Under the pieces are notes generated by a model. The model made no database searches, was not told the DNA's origin, and was given only the letters and a program-made list of their open reading frames with translations. The translations under genes and the position numbers were made by a program. From Streptomyces nymphaeiformis (GTDB lineage: Bacteria > Actinomycetota > Actinomycetes > Streptomycetales > Streptomycetaceae), in contig NZ_JACHJY010000003.1 in the NCBI RefSeq assembly GCF_014203895.1, positions 1-64,000 on the forward strand: a stretch of DNA of 64,000 nt, given 5' to 3'. This document shows positions 19,597-28,698 of the stretch, in pieces; positions within the stretch are counted from its first letter, which is position 1; each line of letters starts with the position of its first letter.

Positions 19597-19923
19597 GGTC
19601 CGGCGGAGCCGGGGTCACGGCCGCCCGGGTCGTCGACGTCCGACCCGGGAGACCCTCCGTCGGCGTTTCGGCCACTCACCCATGGGGGCGCGACCCGCGC
19701 GCCGCAAGGGTCGATGCACCCGGCACGAACGTGCATTCGTGCTGCCACGGGGTCCGCGCGGCGTCCGAAACACATGTGTTCGACCCGCCCGCCCTGCTCG
19801 TTGAGCTCTCCGACAGCCCGGCCACCGGCTCCCGGAGAACGCCATGCACCCCCTTCCCCACCGCGTCGACGCCCCTCTTCCCGTGGTCCCCCGCCGGCCA
19901 CGTCCGGACTCGAGGGGGGCGGC
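19597..19923. promoter_or_regulatory. Exporter upstream region with two palindromes
   Basis: A 327-bp gap before the ABC exporter. It contains GCACGAA (19723-19729) and TTCGTGC (19736-19742), a 7-bp inverted repeat with a 6-nt spacer, and AACACATGTGTT (19769-19780), a perfect 12-bp palindrome. Both are A+T-richer than their surroundings and are candidate operators for the exporter gene. GAGGGGGGC just before 19924 is the Shine-Dalgarno sequence. Confidence 0.5.
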
Positions 19924-21903
19924 ATGACTTCCACCCCGGACGACACGGCCACCCCAGCCCCGACGAAGACCGTCTCGGCCTCCGAGCGGCTGCTGTTCGG
20001 CGGTGAACTCGCCTACGACATGGGCTTCAGCCAGCACAGCGGGACCTGGGTGAAGCTCGGCATGTGGCGGATGGCCGCGAGCTTTCCCCGGCAGGTCGGG
20101 ATCGCCGTGCGGCTGGCCCGGCAGGCCGACCCCCGCGCCCTGTACACCGTGGCGGTCAGCGAGCTCGGCCGCGGTGTGGCACAGGCCTACTCGCTGGTGG
20201 CGGTGAACGCCCTGCTGACCGAACTGCTGTCGTCGGGAATCCTGGTCGACCGGCTGCGGGCGGCCCTGCCGTCCCTGGTGCTCGTGTCGGTGCTCGCGGT
20301 CGTGTCCTCGCTGCTCAAGTCGGCGTCGACCGCCTCGACGGGGATCCTGGAGCCCAAGGTCCAACGGGTCGCCACCGAGCGGTACCTGGAGCTCGTCGCC
20401 CGGGTGGAGATGGACGCGATCGAGGACGACGCCTTCCACAAGCTGATGGACTCGGCGCAGTGGGGCGCCAACGGGGCCATGAGGATGGTGGGGTACTGCA
20501 CGGCCGTGGTCGCCTCGGCGATCTCCCTGATCGCCGCCGCGGGCGTGCTGACGGTCCTGCACGTGGCGCTGCTGCCGCTCCTCGTGGCGATGGCGCTGCC
20601 GAGTGCGTGGGGATCCCTGACGATGGCCAGGGCGCGGTACGAGAGCTGGCACCGGTTCGTCCAGCACGCGCGGGCGGCGCAGCTGATCAGCCGGCTCCTG
20701 ATCGACCAGCAGGCGGCGGGCGAGGTCCGGGTCCACGACGTGGGGCCGTTCCTGCTGGAGCACTTCCGGGGCATGGCGGAGACCAGCGAGCGTGAACAGA
20801 CCCGGCTCGCGTGGGTGGGGGCGCGCACGGGCCTGTTCGCCGACGGTGCCCGTGGTGTGGCGACGGTGGCCGCGTACGCCGTCCTCGGGCTGCTCCTGTG
20901 GAAGGGGCAGATGGAGCTCGCGGTCGGCGGTACGGCGGTGCTCGCGATCCGGGCCGGGTCGACGAGCATCACCGACCTGGTGCTGAGGGTCACCGACATC
21001 CAGGAGGAGTCCCTCTTCGTCGCCGACCTGGAGCGGCTGTGCGCCGAGGCCGAGCGGCGGGCGATCCCGGAGGTCGGCCTCGACCTGCCGGAGGACTTCG
21101 ACGCGATCCGCTTCGAGAAGGTCACCTTCTCCTACCGGGGTGCCGAGGAGCCGTCGCTGCGGGAGGTGGACCTCGTCATCCCCCGTGGCTCGACGGTGGC
21201 CCTGGTGGGGGCGAACGGGTCGGGCAAGACCACGGTGTCCAAGCTGCTGTGCGGCCTCCACATGCCCGCGGCCGGCCGGGTGACGTGGGGCGGGGTGGAC
21301 GCCGCGGAGGTCTGCCGGGCCCGGCTCTTCTCGCGGGTGGCGATGGTCGCCCAGAACTTCCAGCGGTGGCCGTTCACCGCCCGGGTGAACATCGGGATCG
21401 GCCGGCCCGGCGGGGCGATCGACGACGGCGAGGTCGGCGCCGCGGCCGCGTACGCCGGGGCCGACGACGTGGTGGCGAAGCTGCCGCGCGGTCTGGACAC
21501 GCTGCTGGCCCGCGGCTATCGGGGCGGTCAGGAGATCTCCGGCGGGCAGTGGCAGAAGATCGGGCTTGCGCGGGCGCGGTACCGGAACGGGCAGGTCCTG
21601 GTCGTCGACGAGCCGACCAGCGCCCTGGACCCGGTGGCCGAGCAGCGGGTCTTCGACCAGATCCACCGGCTCGCGGGCACGGGCCAGACCACCGTCCTGA
21701 TCACCCACCGGCTGCACAGCGTCCGCCACGCGGACCTCATCTACGTGATGGAGCGGGGCCGGGTCGTCGAACACGGCACGTTCGACCAGCTCATGGACCC
21801 GGCCCGGGGCACGGGGGCGTTCCGTGAGGCGTACGAGCTGCAGGCCCGTCAGTTCCTGGCGCCGGCCGTTCCCGGCCAGACCGGGCGCCCGGACAGGCCC
21901 TAG
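19924..21903 (+). CDS. ABC exporter with fused permease and ATPase
   Basis: A 659-residue half-transporter. Six hydrophobic helices lie within about residues 70-350 and the ATPase follows: Walker A GANGSGKTT near 430, signature ISGGQWQKIGLARA near 538, Walker B VLVVDEPTSALD near 558 and H-loop LITHR. It resembles exporters found with peptide natural products and multidrug exporters and should work as a homodimer. No lanthipeptide, lasso or other precursor gene is adjacent, so the cargo is unknown. The upstream MarR pair suggests drug- or metabolite-inducible export. The start ATG (MTSTPDDTA) has a strong Shine-Dalgarno; an upstream extension of the open frame is not protein-like. Its stop lies in the CTAG palindrome shared with the convergent gene. 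Confidence 0.92.
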   Translation: MTSTPDDTATPAPTKTVSASERLLFGGELAYDMGFSQHSGTWVKLGMWRMAASFPRQVGIAVRLARQADPRALYTVAVSELGRGVAQAYSLVAVNALLTELLSSGILVDRLRAALPSLVLVSVLAVVSSLLKSASTASTGILEPKVQRVATERYLELVARVEMDAIEDDAFHKLMDSAQWGANGAMRMVGYCTAVVASAISLIAAAGVLTVLHVALLPLLVAMALPSAWGSLTMARARYESWHRFVQHARAAQLISRLLIDQQAAGEVRVHDVGPFLLEHFRGMAETSEREQTRLAWVGARTGLFADGARGVATVAAYAVLGLLLWKGQMELAVGGTAVLAIRAGSTSITDLVLRVTDIQEESLFVADLERLCAEAERRAIPEVGLDLPEDFDAIRFEKVTFSYRGAEEPSLREVDLVIPRGSTVALVGANGSGKTTVSKLLCGLHMPAAGRVTWGGVDAAEVCRARLFSRVAMVAQNFQRWPFTARVNIGIGRPGGAIDDGEVGAAAAYAGADDVVAKLPRGLDTLLARGYRGGQEISGGQWQKIGLARARYRNGQVLVVDEPTSALDPVAEQRVFDQIHRLAGTGQTTVLITHRLHSVRHADLIYVMERGRVVEHGTFDQLMDPARGTGAFREAYELQARQFLAPAVPGQTGRPDRP

Positions 21904-22898
21904 CGTCCCGCGGGCGTGTCCGACCAGACGTCGAGGAGTTCGGTGAGAGCGGCCCGGGCCTGCGCGGCCTTCTTGCCGTCCTCGGCGCGGGCCGCCGGGG
22001 CGAGTTCGGCGTGGATGAAGGTGGCGTGGTGGCCCTCCGCCGACTTCCCCTGGACGTTCGTCGTGCCTTCCAGGGGGCAGCGGTCGGCCCAGCCCCGGCA
22101 GACGCGGAGGCCGCGCGTCTTCATGTGGGCGGCGAGGGCCGCGGCCTCTTCGGGCGCGGCCTGTACGGCGCCGGTGGAGAGGATGGCGTCGTACGGACGG
22201 TCCGGGCCCTTCGCGAAGCCGTGCAGCTGAAGGCCCGGAACGCCGCGCTTCTGCAGTTCCGTGATGATCGCGTGGAAGGCGCTGTCGGTGCGGTGGGCGA
22301 CGTCCGCCGCGTCTCCCCGGCCGGAGGTGCGGTGGGCTCCGGCGACGACGAGGGCGCCGCCCGTCGTCTTCTCCAGGAGCCGGGCGCCGAGGGACTCGGT
22401 GCCGCGGTCGGCCACCGGGTGCGGCACCTGGACGCTCCAGCGGACGGCGGAGTCGGCGGTGACGTACAGCCGCCCCCAGCCCGCCTCGGCCCCCGGGTTC
22501 CGGGCGGCGACCTCGTCGTAGCGGCGGCCGGAGGCGGAGTCGGTGAGCCGGGTCACGTGGAAGCCGACGGAGGCGAAGGTCTCCTCGGCCTTGGCGTCCT
22601 CGCGGTCGAGGAGCTGCCCGACGCCCAGGGCGAGGCGTTCCCGCTGAACCCTGCTGGGGGGCGTGTACGGCGCGCGGTCTCCGGCCTGCTTCGCGTACTC
22701 GACGATGCGGTCGTCCAGGTTCACCAGCTCACGGGCGCCGCCATGCCCTGCCTGCTCGCTGTCGCGCGCCGCGTCGTGGCAGCCGACGAGCGTGAGTGCC
22801 ATGGCGACGAAAGTGAGGATATAAAGAAAAAGTGATGATCTCGTGACGCCCTGGGGATAGTCGATCTTGGGACTCGTGTGAAGATCGGCTGGTGACAT
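21900..22898 (-). CDS. Lipoprotein of unknown function, divergent from capA
   Basis: 332 residues with a lipobox (LTLVGC, Cys40) after an unusually A/T-rich hydrophobic stretch (SLFLYILTFVAMALTL). The body contains QVPHPVADRGTESLGARL, GALVVAGAHRTSG, HRTDSAFHAII and HATFIHAEL. These conserved-looking His/Asp/Glu clusters suggest a metal-dependent hydrolase, but I do not recognise a family. The only usable start, ATG at 22898, overlaps the divergent capA start by 7 bp, so the two genes share one regulatory region and part of each 5' end. The position suggests a role in making, anchoring or cutting the polymer made by the pgs genes; this is inference. Confidence 0.75.
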   Translation of the reverse strand: MSPADLHTSPKIDYPQGVTRSSLFLYILTFVAMALTLVGCHDAARDSEQAGHGGARELVNLDDRIVEYAKQAGDRAPYTPPSRVQRERLALGVGQLLDREDAKAEETFASVGFHVTRLTDSASGRRYDEVAARNPGAEAGWGRLYVTADSAVRWSVQVPHPVADRGTESLGARLLEKTTGGALVVAGAHRTSGRGDAADVAHRTDSAFHAIITELQKRGVPGLQLHGFAKGPDRPYDAILSTGAVQAAPEEAAALAAHMKTRGLRVCRGWADRCPLEGTTNVQGKSAEGHHATFIHAELAPAARAEDGKKAAQARAALTELLDVWSDTPAGR

Positions 22899-24094
22899 TC
22901 CGCGATTCTCTCCCCATTGGTCGTGTGCTGGCAGTGACGGCGGCCCTCGCCGTGTTCACCGCCGGCTGTGCGTCCACGCCCACGGAGTCGCAGACCAAGC
23001 CCGGCGGCCGCTCGTTCACCGTCGCCGCCGCCGGAGATGTTCTCATCCACCCGGAACTGGTGGAACAGGCGGCCCGTGACGCGAAGAGGACGGGCAAGGG
23101 GAAGGACGGACTGGACTTCGGCCCGCTGATGGCCGGCGTGAAGCCGGTGATCAGCAAGGCCGACCTGGCCATCTGTCACATGGAGACGCCCGTGGGATCC
23201 CCCCGGGGGCCCTGGGCGGGGTATCCGGAGTTCCTCGTGCCGCCGCAGATCCTCACGACCTTGAAGGACGTGGGCTACGACACCTGCTCGACGGCCTCGA
23301 ACCACACCAACGACCACGGCCTGAAGGCCATCCGCAGCACCCTGAACGCGATGGACAAGGCGGGCCTCGGTCACACCGGCTCGGCCCGTACGCCCGAGGA
23401 ATCGCAGAAGATCAACATCCGTGAGGTCAAGGGCGTCAAGGTGGCGCACCTGGCCTTCTCGTGGGAGTCCTTCCTCAACCCCACGCCCGAGAAGGAACGC
23501 TGGTCGTTCAACCGGATCAACACGGACGAGATCAAGAAGGCCGAGAAGCGGGCCCGGGCGCAGGGCGCCGAGGTCGTGATCCTCTCGCTCCACTGGGGCC
23601 TCGAGCACTACAACGAGCCGAGCGTCCCGCAGCTGCAGCTCGCCGAGCGTCTCACCAAGGAGACGGGGATCAACCTGATCATCGGCCACCACGCGCACGT
23701 GGTGCAGCCGATCCAGAAGCTGAACGGCAAGTGGGTCGCCTTCAGCCTCGGCAACGAGGTCGCCCGGCACGGCTCCCCCACGGGACTGACCGAGGAGGGG
23801 GCGATCGGCTGGTTCGAGTTCCACGAGACGGAGACCGGGTGGGACGTGCAGGCCCGCTACCGCACCACCCTGGTGGACATCCCGCCCGACGCCGAGCCCG
23901 GCGAGAAGCTCCCCGACGGCGCCGTCACCGACCACCGGGTGGTCGACGTCCGGCACGCACTGGACGCACCGGGCGACCTGCCCCCGGACCGGCTCGCCCG
24001 CTACCGCCTCGCGGCCGAGCGGACGCGTGGCTTCCTCTTCAACCGGGGTGCTCCGGGGGGCGACGGCCTGGCCGAGCTCTCCCTGACGTACTGA
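22892..24094 (+). CDS. pgsA: CapA/PgsA-family poly-gamma-glutamate synthesis protein (lipoprotein)
   Basis: 400 residues. The N-terminus MTFRDSLPIGRVLAVTAALAVFTAGC ends in a lipobox (TAGC, Cys26), so this copy should be lipid-anchored on the outer face; the Bacillus PgsA/CapA is instead held by a membrane helix. The rest is the CapA metallophosphatase-like fold: AAAGDVLIHPELV, CHMETPVG, ASNHTNDHG, LHWGLEHY and GHHAHVVQPI. CapA is needed for polymer elongation or transport with PgsB and PgsC, both encoded just downstream. The GTG start overlaps the divergent lipoprotein start, and no strong Shine-Dalgarno is visible. Confidence 0.88.
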   Translation: MTFRDSLPIGRVLAVTAALAVFTAGCASTPTESQTKPGGRSFTVAAAGDVLIHPELVEQAARDAKRTGKGKDGLDFGPLMAGVKPVISKADLAICHMETPVGSPRGPWAGYPEFLVPPQILTTLKDVGYDTCSTASNHTNDHGLKAIRSTLNAMDKAGLGHTGSARTPEESQKINIREVKGVKVAHLAFSWESFLNPTPEKERWSFNRINTDEIKKAEKRARAQGAEVVILSLHWGLEHYNEPSVPQLQLAERLTKETGINLIIGHHAHVVQPIQKLNGKWVAFSLGNEVARHGSPTGLTEEGAIGWFEFHETETGWDVQARYRTTLVDIPPDAEPGEKLPDGAVTDHRVVDVRHALDAPGDLPPDRLARYRLAAERTRGFLFNRGAPGGDGLAELSLTY

Positions 24095-24151
24095 GCCGTT
24101 ACCCCGTCCGTTTCGTGCGTTCGTGACCGCGTCGCCGGGCCCGCGCCAGTG

Positions 24152-24176
24152 ACGGCCCCTCGCGTGCGGGGGCCGT
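24152..24176 (+). other. Stem-loop between capA and the HAMP gene
   Basis: ACGGCCCC (24152-24159) pairs with GGGGCCGT (24169-24176) around a 9-nt loop, about 40 bp before the next start codon. It may be an attenuator or processing site that sets the ratio between capA and the downstream genes. Confidence 0.4.
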
Positions 24177-24214
24177 GGGAACTGCGGTGGCCGTAGAACC
24201 AGGAAAGAGCAGCA

Positions 24215-26524
24215 GTGACATCGAGTAATGCCGCGTACCGCGTGCGAGGGGGACGGCGACGCAGCCGCAGGCGCGCGGACATGCCGCTCCTGGGCGGCAT
24301 CCGTCCGCCGATCGCGGTTCTGTGCGTGCTGATCCTCGCCCTGGCCGGTCTGACGGCGAAGGTGCTGGGCCCCGGCGACGACGCGGTCGTGCCGGAGGCG
24401 GTGCTGTCGTCCCAGAAGTACTTCGCGGAGGACGGGGCCATCGCGCTGCGGGCCTCGATCGACGAGCGGGTCACCGACCTCCAGCGGACCGCGACCGCGA
24501 TCAGCGCGGGGCGTCCCGTGAAGCCCGAGCGGATCCTCTCGGACCTGGGCCGGACCTACCAGAAGTGGACCGGCACCTCCGTCGTCGACCTGGAGAGCGG
24601 GGAGGTGCTCGCCGAGCGGGGCGAGGCGGTTCCGCTGTCCTGGCTGGACAAGGAGGTCCTCACCGGCAAGAAGGCCCTGACGCCCCGGATGGTGCGGCTC
24701 GAGACCGGCGACGTCCGCCTGATGACCATGGCCGTACTGGACTGGTCCGACCGGCCGCAGCAGCTGCTGCTCGCGTCGAGCAGCCTCTCCGTGCCGGCCA
24801 TCAACCTCGGCCCGTTCCGCACCATGGCCGTGGTCGCCAAGGGCGGGGAGGTCCTCGGCACGGCCGGCTTCGAGCAGGCCGAGGCGCTCAACTCCGACCA
24901 GGAGCGCCAGGAGCTGTCCTTCCTCCACAAGCAGATGACCCGGCTGGCCGACCAGGCCGCGGTGCGCGCCGAAGAGCACCCCGTCCGCGCGAAGGAACCC
25001 GGCTCGCGGGGCTACCCCGGCGTCAGCGGCACCCTCCTGGGCGGCCAGTACAACGGCCGCATCGCCACGGCGGGCTACGCCTCGCTCGCCTCCGCCAACC
25101 CCGACGAGAAGCCGAGCCAGGCCGCCGGCCTCGGTCTCACGGTCGTGGCCCTGCTTCCCGTGGTCGAGCAGAAGACCGGCGACCAAGGCCGCCAGCTGTA
25201 CGGCCTCGCGGCCGCGGGCGTGCTCGTCCTGCTCGGGCTGCTCGCGGTCACCGTCCTCTGGGCGACCGTGCAGCGGCCGCTGCTGCGCCTGTTCCTGGAG
25301 TCGCGCCGGCTCGCCCGCGGCGATCTGACCCGGCCGGTCTCCGTGCCCCGCTGGGGAGAGGCCGCCCGCATCGGCGCCGCCCTCGAACGGCTGCGCCGGC
25401 AGCTCGCCGGTGACGGCACGGACTCGGACGGCGCCCCGCGCCGGCGGGTCCGGGTCGGCGGACGCGGCCCGCTCGTGGTCACGGCCGTGCTGCTGCTCGT
25501 CTGGTGCGTGCCCGTCGGCCTGCTCCTGAACCGTACGGACGACTCGGTCAGCGTGCCCGCCACCATGGTCAACGACCAGCGCGACCGCACCGACCTGATC
25601 GCCGACCGCCTGCGCAGGGCGCTCAACGAGGCCCAGGCCGACGTCGTGTCCACCTCCCGCCTGATCGGCGAGGAGAACCACGGGGACACCGGCCGGATCC
25701 TCGAGGAGGCCCTCCTCAAGCACCCCCGTTACCAGGCCCTGTACGTCGTCGACGCCGAGGGCGGCATCACCGCCCGGGCGGGCACCGAGCCCCACGACTG
25801 GACCCGGGGCGAGGACCTGCCGCTGGTCCGCGTCTCCGGTGAGGGCGGCAAGGAGCCGATCGTCCAGGCCGGCGCGCCCCTGCCCGACCACAAGGACGGC
25901 ACCCTGGTCGGCGAGATCCGGGTGGAGTTCCTCGACTCGCTGCTCGCCCGGCCCGGTCTCGGGGACGTCCGCGTGGTGGACTCCGAAGCGCGGACCATCG
26001 CCGCCGGCAACGGCTTCCTGGCGTTCGAGAAGCTCCCCGACGGCGCCCTGACCGACCTCGTCCGGGCCGCCGGCCTGCCGGTCGGCGCGGGCCCCGTCGA
26101 GAACGGCCTGCTCATCCGGGAGGGCAACGGCGTCACCGTCGCCGCGGCCGCCCCGTTCTCCGGTGGCGGCGTCACGGCCGACATCGGCTGGACCGTCGTC
26201 AGCAAGCAGGACGCCTCCCGCTTCCAGATCGCCCCGTACGAGCGCGAGGACCGCAGCGTGCTCGCCGGAATGCTGGGCCTCGCCGCGATCATCTTCTGCC
26301 TCGGCTGGGTCTACCTGGTGGTCGTGCGGCCGCTGCGCGCCCTCGCCGGCAGTGCCGAGAAGCTCGTGGACGGCGACCTCAAGACCGTGCTGTACCCCGT
26401 GTACCAGGACGAGGTGGGCGCCGTCGTCCGCAGCCTCGAACTGCTGCGCCAGCAGGCGCAGGCCCTCAGACACAACCAGGCGCGCCGGTCCGCGGAGACC
26501 GGGCCCGGCGTCGGCGGAAGGTGA
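24215..26524 (+). CDS. Tandem sensor-HAMP membrane protein without output domain
   Basis: A 769-residue protein built as two similar halves. Each has a membrane helix (about 31-48 and 418-438), a large extracytoplasmic domain, a second helix (about 328-352 and 681-704) and a cytoplasmic HAMP-like segment (LESRRLARGDLTRPV and GSAEKLVDGDLKTVLYPVY). The extracellular parts resemble Cache-type sensors. After the last HAMP only about 20 residues follow, so there is no kinase, cyclase, phosphatase or methyl-accepting domain. It sits between capA and pgsB, 7 bp from pgsB, and must be part of the polymer operon. It may be a scaffold or a sensor that regulates the synthase by direct contact. The GTG start has AGGAAAG upstream. 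The function is unknown. Confidence 0.85.
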   Translation: MTSSNAAYRVRGGRRRSRRRADMPLLGGIRPPIAVLCVLILALAGLTAKVLGPGDDAVVPEAVLSSQKYFAEDGAIALRASIDERVTDLQRTATAISAGRPVKPERILSDLGRTYQKWTGTSVVDLESGEVLAERGEAVPLSWLDKEVLTGKKALTPRMVRLETGDVRLMTMAVLDWSDRPQQLLLASSSLSVPAINLGPFRTMAVVAKGGEVLGTAGFEQAEALNSDQERQELSFLHKQMTRLADQAAVRAEEHPVRAKEPGSRGYPGVSGTLLGGQYNGRIATAGYASLASANPDEKPSQAAGLGLTVVALLPVVEQKTGDQGRQLYGLAAAGVLVLLGLLAVTVLWATVQRPLLRLFLESRRLARGDLTRPVSVPRWGEAARIGAALERLRRQLAGDGTDSDGAPRRRVRVGGRGPLVVTAVLLLVWCVPVGLLLNRTDDSVSVPATMVNDQRDRTDLIADRLRRALNEAQADVVSTSRLIGEENHGDTGRILEEALLKHPRYQALYVVDAEGGITARAGTEPHDWTRGEDLPLVRVSGEGGKEPIVQAGAPLPDHKDGTLVGEIRVEFLDSLLARPGLGDVRVVDSEARTIAAGNGFLAFEKLPDGALTDLVRAAGLPVGAGPVENGLLIREGNGVTVAAAAPFSGGGVTADIGWTVVSKQDASRFQIAPYEREDRSVLAGMLGLAAIIFCLGWVYLVVVRPLRALAGSAEKLVDGDLKTVLYPVYQDEVGAVVRSLELLRQQAQALRHNQARRSAETGPGVGGR

Positions 26525-26531
26525 CAAGGCC

Positions 26532-28103
26532 GTGCTCTACCTCTACTTCGTCCTGCTGATCAGCGGGGTGTTCCTGCTGATCGCGGGCATCGTGGAACAG
26601 CGCAGGCACTACGCCGCCCTCCACACGATCCCGACCCGGGTGCTCGTCAACGGCATCCGGGGCAAGTCCTCCATCACCCGGCTGTGCGCCGGAGCCCTGC
26701 GCGGCGGCGGTCTCGTGACCGTCGCGAAGACGACGGGCACGGCGGCGCGCTTCATCCACCCCGACGCGACCGAGGAGCCGGTCTACCGGAAGTTCGGCAT
26801 CGCCAACGTGGTGGAGCAGATCGGCATCGTCCGCCGGGCCGCCACCTACCGGCCGCACGCCCTGGTCATCGAGTGCATGGCGGTCATGCCCGCCCTGCAG
26901 GAGGTCAACCAGAGCAAGCTGATCCGCTCCACGATCGGCGTCCTGTGCAACGTGCGCGAGGACCACCTCGCCGAGATGGGCCCGACCCTGGACGACGTGG
27001 CCCGCTCGCTGTGCCGCTCGATGCCGGAGGACGGCATCTGCGTGACCGCGGAGAAGGAACGCTTCCACATCCTCCAGGAGGAGGCGGACGCGCGGAACTG
27101 CCGGCTCGTCTACGCCGACCCCGAGACGGTCAGCGACGCCGAGCTGCGCGGCTTCAGCTGGTTCACCTTCAAGGAGAACGTCGCGATCGCCCTGGCCGTC
27201 GCGGAGCTCCTCGGCATCGACCGGCAGGTCGCGCTGCAGGGCATGTACGACGCGCCGCCGGACCCGGGTGTCCTGTCCGTGGAGCGCTACGTCACGCCCG
27301 ACGACCGGCGGCTCGCCTTCGCGAACGTGTTCGCGGCGAACGACCCCGAGTCGACCCTGATGAACGTCAACCAGCTGCTCGACCTCGGCGCCATCAGCCG
27401 TCCCCTGAACGTCGTGATCAACTGCCGTCCCGACCGCGTCGAACGCAACGGGCAGATGGGCGAGATCATCCCCGACCTGCAGCCGGACAACGTCTTCGTC
27501 ATCGGCCACCCCTCGAAGAGCGCCATCGACGCCATCCCCGCCGAGTGGCGGGACCGGGCGATCGACCTCGGCGGCGACCGGCGGCCGGCCGAGGACTTCA
27601 TGCCCGCGCTGCTCGGCCGGATGCCCGACGGGTCCTCGCTCGTCGCCATCGGCAACATCCACGGCCAGGGCGAGGAGCTGCTCGAGTACCTCGCCGAGCT
27701 CCCGGCCGACGAGAGCGCCGACCCCCGCGCGGACCACGGCACCGTCCACGAGGCCGACCACGACGCCTACGACGGCGCTTACGACGACGCCTACGCCGTC
27801 GCCGACGAGACCGGTCCGTACGCGGCTCCGGCGGGGTACGGATACGGCCGGCCGCAGCGCCTGGACCCGTACGCGACGTACCCGGCGGCCTACGAGGAGC
27901 GGTACCAGGCCTCCCAGACCCAGGAGATCCCCATGGTGCGGATCCCCCTCCAGCCGGTCGACGAGCACCCCGGTCCCGTGGTGCTGACGGCCCGTCGCGG
28001 TCCCGACGACGGCTGGTCCGTCCCCGAGCCCGAGGAGTCCTTCGGCTGGTTCCACCAGCCGCCGCAGCAGGACGACGGGGAGCGGCCCCATCCGCACCCC
28101 TGA
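26532..28103 (+). CDS. pgsB: PgsB/CapB-type poly-gamma-glutamate synthase, with C-terminal extension
   Basis: 523 residues starting at a GTG 7 bp after the HAMP gene. It has an N-terminal membrane helix (LYLYFVLLISGVFLLIAGIVE), the ATP-binding loop VNGIRGKSSITRL (about 38-50), and conserved blocks VVEQIGIVRRA, VIECMAVMPALQEVNQ, CNVREDHLAEMGPTL and INCRPDRVER. PgsB is an ATP-dependent amide ligase that adds glutamate through its gamma carboxyl, working with membrane PgsC. Typical PgsB/CapB proteins are about 390-460 residues. Here about 120 extra residues follow (EADHDAYDGAYDDAYAVA, then Pro/Tyr/Gln-rich sequence), acidic, repetitive and probably disordered. The polymer could be polyglutamate or a related gamma-amide polymer. 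Confidence 0.9.
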   Translation: MLYLYFVLLISGVFLLIAGIVEQRRHYAALHTIPTRVLVNGIRGKSSITRLCAGALRGGGLVTVAKTTGTAARFIHPDATEEPVYRKFGIANVVEQIGIVRRAATYRPHALVIECMAVMPALQEVNQSKLIRSTIGVLCNVREDHLAEMGPTLDDVARSLCRSMPEDGICVTAEKERFHILQEEADARNCRLVYADPETVSDAELRGFSWFTFKENVAIALAVAELLGIDRQVALQGMYDAPPDPGVLSVERYVTPDDRRLAFANVFAANDPESTLMNVNQLLDLGAISRPLNVVINCRPDRVERNGQMGEIIPDLQPDNVFVIGHPSKSAIDAIPAEWRDRAIDLGGDRRPAEDFMPALLGRMPDGSSLVAIGNIHGQGEELLEYLAELPADESADPRADHGTVHEADHDAYDGAYDDAYAVADETGPYAAPAGYGYGRPQRLDPYATYPAAYEERYQASQTQEIPMVRIPLQPVDEHPGPVVLTARRGPDDGWSVPEPEESFGWFHQPPQQDDGERPHPHP

Positions 28104-28154
28104 CCCGACGCCGCCCACCCGCCTCACCCCCCGTAACCGCGCCCGGAGCCCCCG

Positions 28155-28640
28155 TTGACCACCGCCGCCCTGACCCCCGAGATGGCCGCCCTGGGCATCG
28201 CCATCGGTCTGTTGTTCTCCCTGCTGTGCTACCTCACCACCAACCTCTCCCCCGGCGGGATGATCACCCCGGGCTGGATCGCCCTCACCCTCATCGAGGA
28301 CCTCCAGCGCGCGGCCATGGTCGTGGGCGTCACCGCCCTGACGTACGCGGGCACCAAGCTGATGCAGCGGCTCGTGATCCTGTACGGCAAGCGGCTGTTC
28401 GCCGCGGTGGTCCTCCTCGGGGTGCTGCTCCAGGCCACGGTGATGATCGTCCTGTCGATCGAGTTCCCGCTGATGTACGGCAACCAGACCCTCGGGTTCA
28501 TCGTCCCCGGCCTCATCGCCTACCAGCTCGTCCGCCAGCCCAAGGGGCCCACGCTCCTCGCGACGGCCTCCGTCTCGATGCTGGCCTACATCGTCGTCGC
28601 CGCCGGCCTGCTGCTCGGCGTCATGCCCGCCGCCGCCTGA
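28155..28640 (+). CDS. pgsC: PgsC/CapC-type membrane subunit
   Basis: A 161-residue protein with four to five membrane helices. It has the PgsC hallmarks LTTNLSPGGMITPGWIAL near the N-terminus and FPLMYGNQTLGFIVPGLIAYQ in the second half. PgsC is the obligate membrane partner of PgsB. The TTG start at 28155 is preceded by GGAG; an ATG nine codons later (MAALG) is the alternative. It lies 51 bp after pgsB. Confidence 0.9.
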   Translation: MTTAALTPEMAALGIAIGLLFSLLCYLTTNLSPGGMITPGWIALTLIEDLQRAAMVVGVTALTYAGTKLMQRLVILYGKRLFAAVVLLGVLLQATVMIVLSIEFPLMYGNQTLGFIVPGLIAYQLVRQPKGPTLLATASVSMLAYIVVAAGLLLGVMPAAA

Positions 28641-28680
28641 GAACCGTCGTCCGCGAACCGCCGTCCGCGAACCGCCGCCT
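28641..28680. repeat. 14-bp tandem repeat between pgsC and the NlpC/P60 gene
   Basis: GAACCGTCGTCCGC (28641-28654), GAACCGCCGTCCGC (28655-28668) and a partial third copy, GAACCGCCG, from 28669. The repeats start right after the pgsC stop and end before the Shine-Dalgarno (AAGGAAG) of the next gene. Confidence 0.7.
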
Positions 28681-28698
28681 GAGAATCAAGGAAGAACC

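Noticed and set aside
22721..26527. A 1268-codon minus-strand frame over capA and the HAMP gene
   Set aside because: No domain in translation; the plus-strand genes have clear motifs and start signals.
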